This document shows positions 52,301-59,467 of a stretch of 64,000 nucleotides of DNA, one piece after another. Source of the DNA: Myxococcaceae bacterium JPH2 (GTDB taxonomy: Bacteria > Myxococcota > Myxococcia > Myxococcales > Myxococcaceae); assembly GCA_016458225.1 (NCBI GenBank), contig JAEMGR010000002.1, positions 24,372 through 88,371 on the forward strand, given 5' to 3'. Made by a program: the position numbers and the translations under genes. The notes under the pieces were generated by a model. It worked only from the letters and a program-made list of their open reading frames with translations, did no database searches and was not told where the DNA came from. Position 1 is the first letter of the stretch, and each line of letters begins with the position of its first letter.

Positions 52301-54621
52301 AGACCCCAGCTCGCGGTGCCCGCCGAGGACTGCCAGCACTGCGGAATCAACCGGCGCTTGCCCGGCAGCGCGCCATCGGCCGTGTACGCCAGCGAGCCCA
52401 GGTACGTCGTGGTGCTGGAGGGGCAGGAGCCATAGGCGTCCGCCGAGTCGAAGACGAAGGTCATGTCCCCGCGCCGCCAGTTGGCGTTGCCGCCGCGCGT
52501 GGCGATGGACGCGCCCTGCCACGTCCAGGACGTCACCGGCTTCTGGGGCACGCGGTAGTCGGGGTTCAGCATGCCGCAGGTGCGCGTGGCGTCCTGGCCC
52601 GGCAGGAGCGGCGCATAAGCGCTGTCGAGCAGCAGGTCCCACCCGCGCTCCATGCGGTCCATGGCGCTGGTGAGCGTGGGCCAGTCCGGGCGGTACGTGA
52701 CTCCGTCCACGAAGTCCGCCACGTCATGCTGGCGCACCACCTCCTGCGCGATGAAGGAATGCACGCCCACCCACTCCTGGAGCAGGCGCCAGGAGAGCTT
52801 CTGGTCTCGGCTGTTGGCCTGACGCGAGCTCAGGTGCAGAGCGCCAAAGAGGCGCGCCAGGCTCAGGCAGCGCGCGGGCGTCTTCTGCGTGAACGTCGGG
52901 TCCGTCTTCAGCGAGCGGGTGGACTTCAACCGCTCGGTCAGCCACGCCTCCTCGGTGACGGTCCCCATCGCGGTGGGCAGGGCGTCCAGGTTGGCCAGAC
53001 ACTCGGTCAACAGCTCCTCGCTGTTGAACAGCTCCGGGTTCGCTTCGCCGTTGGGCGCGTAGCGGTCGCGCTGCGTGAAGAACTCGGACACGTAGGGCGG
53101 CGCGTTGTTGGCGCACTTCAGGTCGCCGGACAGAGGCAGCACGCTGGCACCGAAGCCCGCGTGCTCCAGCGGATCCGCCGCGCTGCCCTGGTTGCACACC
53201 AGGCCCTGCGCGAGCTGCCACGGCATCAAGCCCCAGCGAGACTGGAGCGTGTCCAGCCGCGCGTTGCCGTCGTCATCCCACGCCTTGCGCTTCGCGTGCG
53301 TGATGGCATTGCTCGCCGAGGTGGCGGACGTCACCGTCTCCCACGGCCTCGTGCCCGCCACGCACACGCCCGCGCTCCCCAACCCCGCCTCACAGGAGTA
53401 GCCCGTGGCGCACGAGCCCACCGTGGGGCACGCCTGGGGAACCACACCCTCCACGCGCAGCAGCGTGAAGCGGGCCATCAGCCCCGCCCCCGAGTCCGCC
53501 CCGCCGCCACTCACCGGCACCGGCAGCGACACATTGAACTGACCCGACAGGCGCACGTCCGCCAGCGGGTTGCCCTCGAAGAAGCCCGCCACCTCGGCCG
53601 TCATGCCGGCCGTGCCACCGTCCGCCAGCGGCAGCCACGCGGACACGTACTTGGGCGAGCCCGTGCGGCCCAGCTTCAGCCGGCCGGACGGAGACAGCGT
53701 GCGCGACTCATCGAAGAGGAACAGCGAGTTCGCGTCCGCCCAGCCTCGCACCGGCAGGCGAACCTTCTGCGCGTCATCCGCGCCAACCTCCAGCGTGACG
53801 TTGCCGGAGAACTCGCGCACGGTGCCGGTGGAGCCCAGCGCCTCGGGCACCGAGGCCACCACGCGCACGCGACGGTTGGACGCCGACTCGGAGGTCACCA
53901 CCACCTCCCAGTCCGGCACGCCGCCGTCGCCCAGGCTCGCGGCCACGCCCGTGCGCGGACGCGTCCAGATGGGCTGCGTGCCCAGGTACTCGCCATTGCG
54001 CTGCGAGAAGGTGAAGGCGCCCAGCGTGCACTCGCTGGCGAAGGGCGCACCCTGGTCCGGCGCGCCGCACGCGACCTCCATGTCCTGCCCCGCCTCGATG
54101 CTCACCACCGCGTTCTGCGCCGTCGAGGGCAGCGTGCCGCCGTCCAACGACACCGAGCGCACCGTCACCTGGAGCGGCTGCGCCTGCCAGACGCCGCCCG
54201 ACGTGGGCGGCTGGAACTGGAGATACGCGGGCGACGCGGACAGGCGCGGCAGCACCGTGGAGACGCCCACCGGCGTCGAGCCCGGGCACCGTCCCGAGCA
54301 ATCACAGACAGCGCCCCCGGCGCACTCCGTCCCCGGCGGTCCCGCCTCCAGACACGTCCAGTCGCACGCGCCCTTGGCCCGGTCACAGTGCGAGCCCCAG
54401 GGACAGTCCTCATCCAGGAGACAGGCGCGCTCGTGGCCCGGCTGCTTCAGCTCCTCCAGCAGCGTGTTGCTGCGGTCGTAGCAGGTGTCCTCCAGGCGGG
54501 ATTGCAGCACCGCCACCTCGGGCTCCGCGGACTCCAGTCCGCCGTCTCCGCCGTTGTTGCAGGCCCATACACAGACGAGCAGCAGCGCGCTCGCGACCCT
54601 CCACGACAATGATTTCCACAT
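49303..54621 (-). CDS. Giant lipoprotein, Tc-toxin A-like architecture suspected
   Basis: The 1772-aa product has a signal ending in V-W-A-C near residue 20, then a Cys-rich EGF-like stretch (about 60-110, ACLLDEDCPWGSHCDRAKG), a beta-rich N-terminal half with a LamG/ConA-like part (about 700-795), and a helical second half with long coiled coils. Within the latter is a Gly-rich hydrophobic hairpin (about 1341-1378: MVTNAVGLGVAIYTG and GVSAVAGLVSGIFGG). The C-terminus (LIFPWKALLQNGFPLEKVND ... LRFEVLSV) recalls the end of Tc-toxin A subunits. The ATG at 54621 has a GGGAG site. It lies 21 bp before the RHS gene. The Tc resemblance is from memory and weak. Confidence 0.6.
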   Translation of the reverse strand: MWKSLSWRVASALLLVCVWACNNGGDGGLESAEPEVAVLQSRLEDTCYDRSNTLLEELKQPGHERACLLDEDCPWGSHCDRAKGACDWTCLEAGPPGTECAGGAVCDCSGRCPGSTPVGVSTVLPRLSASPAYLQFQPPTSGGVWQAQPLQVTVRSVSLDGGTLPSTAQNAVVSIEAGQDMEVACGAPDQGAPFASECTLGAFTFSQRNGEYLGTQPIWTRPRTGVAASLGDGGVPDWEVVVTSESASNRRVRVVASVPEALGSTGTVREFSGNVTLEVGADDAQKVRLPVRGWADANSLFLFDESRTLSPSGRLKLGRTGSPKYVSAWLPLADGGTAGMTAEVAGFFEGNPLADVRLSGQFNVSLPVPVSGGGADSGAGLMARFTLLRVEGVVPQACPTVGSCATGYSCEAGLGSAGVCVAGTRPWETVTSATSASNAITHAKRKAWDDDGNARLDTLQSRWGLMPWQLAQGLVCNQGSAADPLEHAGFGASVLPLSGDLKCANNAPPYVSEFFTQRDRYAPNGEANPELFNSEELLTECLANLDALPTAMGTVTEEAWLTERLKSTRSLKTDPTFTQKTPARCLSLARLFGALHLSSRQANSRDQKLSWRLLQEWVGVHSFIAQEVVRQHDVADFVDGVTYRPDWPTLTSAMDRMERGWDLLLDSAYAPLLPGQDATRTCGMLNPDYRVPQKPVTSWTWQGASIATRGGNANWRRGDMTFVFDSADAYGSCPSSTTTYLGSLAYTADGALPGKRRLIPQCWQSSAGTASWGLQTAAKVGTSTNVWLWTGGTPLTAAQPALRMALRERDGVQTLTTGGTPPVPELRTFAYEHFLLKSTPGGSVSGPTTNRMGVWDYPLTDAELATVMAQPLDYLGPQSQDLAPHPQNRASHPQAIGFPVTLLEGLTAHLRLLVADMEQVERETVAACTPASPGARRDQELTRFGRTLRYALALEAFAAAARDRELAQCAPQGELMWTARWNSARSELARVRQQAYEKVRALNSCHPYGLPEDEAPLYFGAIIPSGAEDATAKFFGSSSYLLSRVEVEMQNTVRERGEARSAWLQLKTNQVQNLMSTEEHNRRVFELKREYGRPLVELCGFDSGQASEMLDRFDPVKAPLLFGEPARRAESCFVDTANPVCHVGTQALYDAVTQAQARFTLCTWSELLPFATLPGNQATAAAAYASADIQPCASGGGRCVRVGGVDVMPVSDLFVLPLNGQQMQDVPPGILGQAQNLCVTRLGAAAPLPTADSVGTGLDKSCYRGDMGAAMLGLLAARQSLAVARSSMNDYQEKFDLADAHCQSLAASQAERDLMETSHRERMTGLINAKSNADRNINGVETAGSMVTNAVGLGVAIYTGNVIQGVSAVAGLVSGIFGGAEKDRSLALEADIQREEQAYALAVQQWEGQVRLMECFDAAKLHLVGMRTAALQVERAVTDTQSALMTLQNLERTVRQRLGEGWAVVAQEEARQVPGFTHTFWLDQEILQARAAFTWAKRVAYLLALSLEYETQQSQGVRQQIAAASGPDQLTSALSLLDKVHLDQTLDGRLVEKHYYVLRLRDQLLGMKDRLSAPEGERAWDARTRLKHRLLAPESAIYDQKGSYLGQGVRFVMPHEPPGFPDRCAERMWGVAVFLSADNLSGGWNSLNPIPLRLRKRNTFQSHWCSAETSSDDFQTRAARPSLRLGSVGVNGVGEENQFTPADINAYLDDTHLADFKEGGSIAQSSFELKGRGLYGEYELIFPWKALLQNGFPLEKVNDVYLRFEVLSVAKN

Positions 54622-54775
54622 ACACGTCTCCCATCCGTGGCGGCACGCCGCGCACGGCCCTGGAGTCAGGAGTTGAGGGGTGAGGAAGCACGCGAGACGC
54701 GGACGGGCACGACTCGGTGCCATGCCCATCCACGTCTCGCGAAGTCATGAGGGGCAGTCCGGCCCCTCGGCGGGA

Positions 54776-56773
54776 TTACTGAGCCAGCGACGAGGCGGCG
54801 TGCGGCGCGGCCGACAGCGCATTCACCGCTTGCTGATACGAATTCGTGAAGCGAACCCCGGGCTGAGCCCCGTGGTAGATGTACTGGCTCACCTTGTCGT
54901 GCCAGGACTGCTGCTGCGCCTGGAGCGCGTTGTAGGTCGCCGCGCTCAAGGTCGGCGTCGCGGCCAGCGCGGCGGCCAGGGCCTTCTGGTCCAACCCCAG
55001 CATCATCGTGTTGTACTCCAGCTCATACGCCGTGGCCTGCTGCTCACCGCACACGTCGAAGAGCGTCCCGATGCCCATCGCCAGGTTCTCGCACGTGGTG
55101 CGCTTCGTGGCGGCCAGCGCGGCGGACGTGTGCGGCAGGGACATCCGCTGACACAGGCTCAGGTCCAGGTCGAGCCCGGGCAGGATGGCCTGGACGCTCG
55201 CGTCGCCGGTGCACGCGGCGGACAGCCGGGGCGGCGTCCACCGGTTGCCGCAGACGACGCCCGAGGTGAACCCGTAGTTGTCGAAGTACTCGCCGAGGAA
55301 GCCCGGTTCGCCCGCGGAAGTCGTCACCCGCGTCGAGGGAATGAATTCCCGAGGCAGGCTGGGGCTCTCCCACCACAGCATGGCGCCGGCCTGCGAGTGC
55401 CAGTCCTCCAGCTCGACCTTGATGTCATACGTCTGCCCCGCCACCAGCGCCTTCTGCCCGCTGTGCACCAGCACGGTGCGCGGCCCTGAAGGACCGGACA
55501 GCGTCTGGAAGGTGATGCCCGCCGCGGCCGTGTCGAGCACCAGAGAGCCGCCCACCCAGACGCGGATGCCGTCATCGGACTCCGTGCGGAAGGTGTACGT
55601 CTCGGAGAACTGCGGCGTCAGGCGACCCGTCCAGCGCACCGAGAAGTAGTCGGGGCGAACCTTCGGATCCGGGCGGTTGAGGTACCACCAGAAGTTGATG
55701 GTGGGGTCCACGCGCACGGCGTTCTTCTCGTACTCGGGCCGCGTGCGGTAGTAGCCCTCGACCTCCTGGCGCTGCGCCGGGGTGAGCAGGTCCCCGCGCA
55801 GCTCATACAGACGCTTCATCGCGCCGATGATGAGGTGACGGAAGGTGTCATCCTCGTAGCCCCCGGCCACCGCCGCCGACACACCCGTGGCCAGCTCCTG
55901 CTGGAGCGCCGTGTATTTGGCCTGGGCCTGCGCCGCCGTCGTGTCAGGCATTTCGTCCCGCGTGGTGCAGCGCGGCGAGCCCGAGTCGATGAGGCTCGCG
56001 TCGCGAATCTCCGCCGCCGCGTCCTCCTGCTTGAGCGAGCCCAGCGTCAGCAGGGGCCGCGAGTAGCGCAGGGTCGGCAGCAACAAGGGATGGCGCGGGT
56101 TCACCGTGTTCGTCACGCCGCAGAGGGACGCGTCCGCCTTCTGCTTCCACTGGGACACGACGTTGTTGAACGTCAGCGTGCAATTGAAGGTGAACGTGCG
56201 CTCCTGATAGTTCCCCGTCTGCACCCACGCGCTGTACACCGTGGGCGTCTCGGAGAGCTGCGTCGTCACGGGCCGCGACGGGTCCTGGAAGTTGTCGCGA
56301 TACCACTGCAGCTTCTGCTGCTCCATGTCCCACTGGAAGTCAGCGCACTGCCGATACTGTTGATTGAAATCCGTGTCTCCATCCCAACCACAGCCATAGC
56401 CGGGCCAACAGCCATACTGCGCCCATTCCTTGCCACTGATGGTGGTGTAGTAAGGATCTTGCCGGAACGTCTCCCCGCCAAACGCCTTGTTGCGGCACGT
56501 GTTGGGCACGGGCTCGACCTGATACGTCGCGCCCCCCTGGCACTGCGGCCCCGCGGCAGGGTCACACGGATAGCCTTGCCACGCGCTGTAGACCCAAGGC
56601 CCCGTGCAGAGACGTTGCTCGTTGGCCACGTTGGAAGCGCCATCCGTCAGCAGCGAGGGCGCGCGACAGCTCTGCGCCCACACCTCGGCCACGTGTCCCC
56701 CGCCCCCCACGAGCAATCCCAGTCCGAGCCCCGCTCGCGCAAGGCTCCGCCCTCTCAGCCACGACAGTGTCAT
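54776..56773 (-). CDS. Secreted PA14-domain protein
   Basis: The 665-aa product has a signal peptide (about residues 1-33, LARAGLGLGLLVGGGGHVAEVWA). The N-terminal third is Cys- and Trp-rich (CPGYGCGWDGDTD-type, here CWPGYGCGWDGDTDFNQQYR). Residues 370-485 form a PA14 domain: FSVRWTGRLTPQFSETYTFR, TESDDGIRVWVGGSLVLD, TYDIKVELEDWHSQAGAML. PA14 domains bind carbohydrate and occur in the anthrax protective antigen and adhesins. The last 180 residues are helical. The ATG at 56773 has a GAGGGGG site 9 nt upstream. It is the first gene of the toxin-like set, 154 bp before the giant lipoprotein gene. Confidence 0.78.
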   Translation of the reverse strand: MTLSWLRGRSLARAGLGLGLLVGGGGHVAEVWAQSCRAPSLLTDGASNVANEQRLCTGPWVYSAWQGYPCDPAAGPQCQGGATYQVEPVPNTCRNKAFGGETFRQDPYYTTISGKEWAQYGCWPGYGCGWDGDTDFNQQYRQCADFQWDMEQQKLQWYRDNFQDPSRPVTTQLSETPTVYSAWVQTGNYQERTFTFNCTLTFNNVVSQWKQKADASLCGVTNTVNPRHPLLLPTLRYSRPLLTLGSLKQEDAAAEIRDASLIDSGSPRCTTRDEMPDTTAAQAQAKYTALQQELATGVSAAVAGGYEDDTFRHLIIGAMKRLYELRGDLLTPAQRQEVEGYYRTRPEYEKNAVRVDPTINFWWYLNRPDPKVRPDYFSVRWTGRLTPQFSETYTFRTESDDGIRVWVGGSLVLDTAAAGITFQTLSGPSGPRTVLVHSGQKALVAGQTYDIKVELEDWHSQAGAMLWWESPSLPREFIPSTRVTTSAGEPGFLGEYFDNYGFTSGVVCGNRWTPPRLSAACTGDASVQAILPGLDLDLSLCQRMSLPHTSAALAATKRTTCENLAMGIGTLFDVCGEQQATAYELEYNTMMLGLDQKALAAALAATPTLSAATYNALQAQQQSWHDKVSQYIYHGAQPGVRFTNSYQQAVNALSAAPHAASSLAQ

Positions 56774-56885
56774 CGCCACATCCCCCTCTGGCGCGGCCGT
56801 CCGGGGCCACGCGAATTTCCCAGCTTCCATACGAAGGCGTGTGGAAAGGCTGGCTCCGGGGGATGTGCATTTCCGAGAACTCGCG

Positions 56886-56904
56886 ACACCCTCACGGAGG
56901 GTGT
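56886..56904 (-). terminator. Hairpin terminator candidate after btuF
   Basis: A perfect 8-bp inverted repeat with a 3-nt loop (ACACCCTC / GAGGGTGT) follows the btuF stop by 27 bp on the minus strand. No T-run follows, but the stem is strong. It would end the btuB-btuF transcript before the PA14 gene. Confidence 0.5.
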
Positions 56905-56930
56905 GGGTCCCCAGCTAAAAGACTCTCGTG

Positions 56931-57809
56931 CTAGTGGACGCCCGCGTCACGCGGTGCCGGCGCGGGGTGGAGCAGCAGGAACAGCTCCTCGAGCCCCCGC
57001 CCCAGCGAAGGCCCGGGCTGGAGGAGCGCCAGGGAAGGCACATCCACCCAGCGAGCCCCAGACAAGCCAGGCAGCGCGCGCAGCGTGTCCTTGCCCACGT
57101 CCACGTCCGCCGCGTCCACCACCACGTCGGGCCGCGCGGCGACGACTCGCTCCACGGAATACACGGGGTAGGCCGTCCCCGCGTCCGCCGCCACGTTGAG
57201 ACCGCCCGCGTCCTGGAGCAGCTCGTTGGCGAACGAGCCGGGCCCGGCGACGACGAGCGGCTCGAAGCCATAGACAAACAGGACGCGCGGCGCGGGCTGC
57301 TTCTTCGCGGCCTCACGGATGCGAGCACGCGTGGCCTCGATGCGCACGACGAGCGCCTGTGCCTCCGAGTCCCGGCCCAGGGCCTTGCCCACGGCGCGCA
57401 GGGCCGCGAGCACGTCCGTCACGGTGTGCAGCGGCAGCACCAGCACGGGCACGCCCAGCTCCACCATCTTCTCCACGGGCCGCTGGTTGCCCGGCCCGGG
57501 CTGCACCAGCACGAGGTCCGGATGCAGCGCCACCACGGCCTCCACCGAGGGGTCCACGAAGCCGCCCACGCGCGGCAGCTTCGCCACCTCCTTGGACTCG
57601 TCGTAGCGCGACACGCCCACCAGCGACGCGCCCGCGCCCAGGCTCTGCACCATCTCCGTCAGGGACGGCACCAGCGTCACCACCCGCTTCACCTGCTTGG
57701 GCGGCGTCCCCAGGACATACGGCCCCGAGGCCGGCGCCCCCGCGTGGGCGGAGCTTGCAACCAGACACCCGATGAGCCCGCACAGCACGGCCAGGGAACG
57801 CGCGAACAT
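56931..57809 (-). CDS. btuF: Periplasmic cobalamin-binding protein, BtuF-type
   Basis: The 292-aa product has a signal peptide (residues 1-23, LIGCLVASSAHA), then two lobes with a helix spine of the class III substrate-binding fold: RVVTLVPSLTEMVQSLGAG, LVGVSRYDESKEVAKLPRVG, FVDPSVEAVVALHPDLVLVQ and, in lobe two, LFVYGFEPLVVAGPGSFANEL and YPVYSVERVVAARPDVVV. These match BtuF, which takes B12 from BtuB to BtuCD. The ATG at 57809 has a GAGGAG site about 10 nt upstream. It is the third gene after riboswitch 2 and ends at a hairpin. A siderophore ligand would be an alternative, but the operon supports B12. Confidence 0.85.
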   Translation of the reverse strand: MFARSLAVLCGLIGCLVASSAHAGAPASGPYVLGTPPKQVKRVVTLVPSLTEMVQSLGAGASLVGVSRYDESKEVAKLPRVGGFVDPSVEAVVALHPDLVLVQPGPGNQRPVEKMVELGVPVLVLPLHTVTDVLAALRAVGKALGRDSEAQALVVRIEATRARIREAAKKQPAPRVLFVYGFEPLVVAGPGSFANELLQDAGGLNVAADAGTAYPVYSVERVVAARPDVVVDAADVDVGKDTLRALPGLSGARWVDVPSLALLQPGPSLGRGLEELFLLLHPAPAPRDAGVH

Positions 57810-57841
57810 GACGATGGAACTCCTCACGAAGGGATGGGGCC

Positions 57842-59467
57842 TCACGGCACGCGGCCGGGGATGGCCACCAGGTCGGTGACGTTGGACACGGGGCGGCGCG
57901 GGTCTCTCGGGCAGGCCTCGAGCGCGGGGCCCACCGCGCCGGGCGTGCTGAAGCCCCGTCGCTCCACCAGCGCGCCGTCCTTCACCTCCACCACATACAC
58001 GCGCCCGCCGTTGACGTCCCCGAGGTACACCGCGTCGCCCGCCACCGCGAAGCGCCCCGCCACGGCCACCTGGCACTCGGGCGTCCCAGGGGTGCAGCCC
58101 GCGGACAAGGAATAGGTCGCCACGGGCGCATCGTCCTTCACCAGCACGAGGCCCGTGGCGCGCACGTCGTCCGCGCGATTGCCATTGCCCGTGTCGTAGC
58201 GCGCCTCGCCCAGACAGCTCACCACGAGCTGTCCACGCACGGGCTCCACATCGCCCGCGTTGAGGCAGTGCTCGGCCCCCAGGTCGATGGCGCGCACGCC
58301 ACCGTCTGCCGGCTCGATGCGCGCGAGCATCCCTGGACCATTGGGACGATAGTCATTGGCGGGGTTCAGGTTGGTCAGCGCCACGTACACCGCGCCGTTC
58401 AGCGTCGTCGCCGAGTAGGGCAACGGCAGGCTGGTGCCACCGTCGAACGACTTCAGGTCCAGGCCCGTGAGCGGAATCGAATCGAGGAGCCGAGGATGCT
58501 CGGGGTCCACCACGTCCACCCGAGCCACCGCGTTGCCCTTCTTGAAGCCCGAGCCCGCCGTGCCGAACAGCGGGATGTAGAGCGTGTCCCCCACGCGGGT
58601 GATGCCCTGGGGACTGGTGTTGGCCCCCAGGCTGAGCTGCGTCACCGTGCGCAGGCCCAGCGACGTCCCTTCGCCCGAGCCCTCGCCGCGCAGCACCTGG
58701 AGCGTGTTGTTGATGGAGTCGACGACGTAGACGTAAGGCCACGCCACGAAGATGTCATTGGGGGACGTGGTGACGTTGCCCAGCGAGGAGCGCTGCGACA
58801 CCTGTCCCAGGTCTCCCGCGGGCGCCTGGAGCAACTCGGAGTTGGTGGCATCCGCCGCGAGCAGGACGTCGCGATACGCGCCCAGGCTCTGCACTCCCGC
58901 GCCCAACTGCCGACGAGGTCCCAGCCGGTCCGTGCCCGCCTGGATGCCCACGACCTGCCCCAGGTTGTAGCAGGCCGCCACGACGTCATAGCCACAGACA
59001 CCGGAGTGACACGACTGCGCATCCGGACACGCGCGACCACAGGCGCCACAGTTCGACACGTCCGTGAGCAGGCTCACGCAGGCACCACCACACCGCGACG
59101 TCCCCGCCGAGCACCCCACGCCGCAGCGCCCCGCCTCGCACACCTGCCCGGAAGGACAGGCATTGCCGCACGCGCCGCAGTTCGCGACGTCGCTCGCGAC
59201 GGCCACGCACGTCTCGCCACAGCGCAGCGAGCCCTCGCGACAGGCGCACGCGCTGTCCTGACATACGGAGTTCGCGCCGCACACGGTGCCGCACGCGCCG
59301 CAGTGCTCTACGTCCGCGCGCAAATCCACACAGGCGTCGCCGCACACGGACAGGCCCGGGGTGCACACCGCGCCTTCCTTGGGACAGCCCGTCAGGAGGA
59401 GCACCGCCGCCAGGGACAGCCAGGGCGCCCACGGAAGCGACTCAGGGATTCGGGGCCTGCGGAGCAT
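57842..59467 (-). CDS. Cys-rich beta-propeller-like lipoprotein in the btuB operon
   Basis: The 541-aa product has a lipobox L-T-G-C (Cys28), four Cys-rich repeats (about 35-160, such as CGACGTVCGANSVC and CGACGNACPSGQVC), and then a propeller-like body (about 165-541) with blade-type units: VAWPYVYVVDSINNTLQVLR, GITRVGDTLYIPLFG, AVYLGDVNGGRVYVVEVKD. The body resembles YncE-type propellers. Its gene starts inside the 3' end of btuB (26-nt overlap) and lies 32 bp upstream of btuF, all below riboswitch 2. The surface propeller lipoprotein BtuG of Bacteroides has the same genomic setting and captures B12, so this may be a myxobacterial analogue; sequence homology is untested. Confidence 0.72.
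   Translation of the reverse strand: MLRRPRIPESLPWAPWLSLAAVLLLTGCPKEGAVCTPGLSVCGDACVDLRADVEHCGACGTVCGANSVCQDSACACREGSLRCGETCVAVASDVANCGACGNACPSGQVCEAGRCGVGCSAGTSRCGGACVSLLTDVSNCGACGRACPDAQSCHSGVCGYDVVAACYNLGQVVGIQAGTDRLGPRRQLGAGVQSLGAYRDVLLAADATNSELLQAPAGDLGQVSQRSSLGNVTTSPNDIFVAWPYVYVVDSINNTLQVLRGEGSGEGTSLGLRTVTQLSLGANTSPQGITRVGDTLYIPLFGTAGSGFKKGNAVARVDVVDPEHPRLLDSIPLTGLDLKSFDGGTSLPLPYSATTLNGAVYVALTNLNPANDYRPNGPGMLARIEPADGGVRAIDLGAEHCLNAGDVEPVRGQLVVSCLGEARYDTGNGNRADDVRATGLVLVKDDAPVATYSLSAGCTPGTPECQVAVAGRFAVAGDAVYLGDVNGGRVYVVEVKDGALVERRGFSTPGAVGPALEACPRDPRRPVSNVTDLVAIPGRVP

Noticed and set aside
51604..54612. A 1002-codon + strand frame antisense to the giant lipoprotein gene
   Set aside because: Same shadow composition; the opposite frame has a signal peptide and a ribosome binding site.
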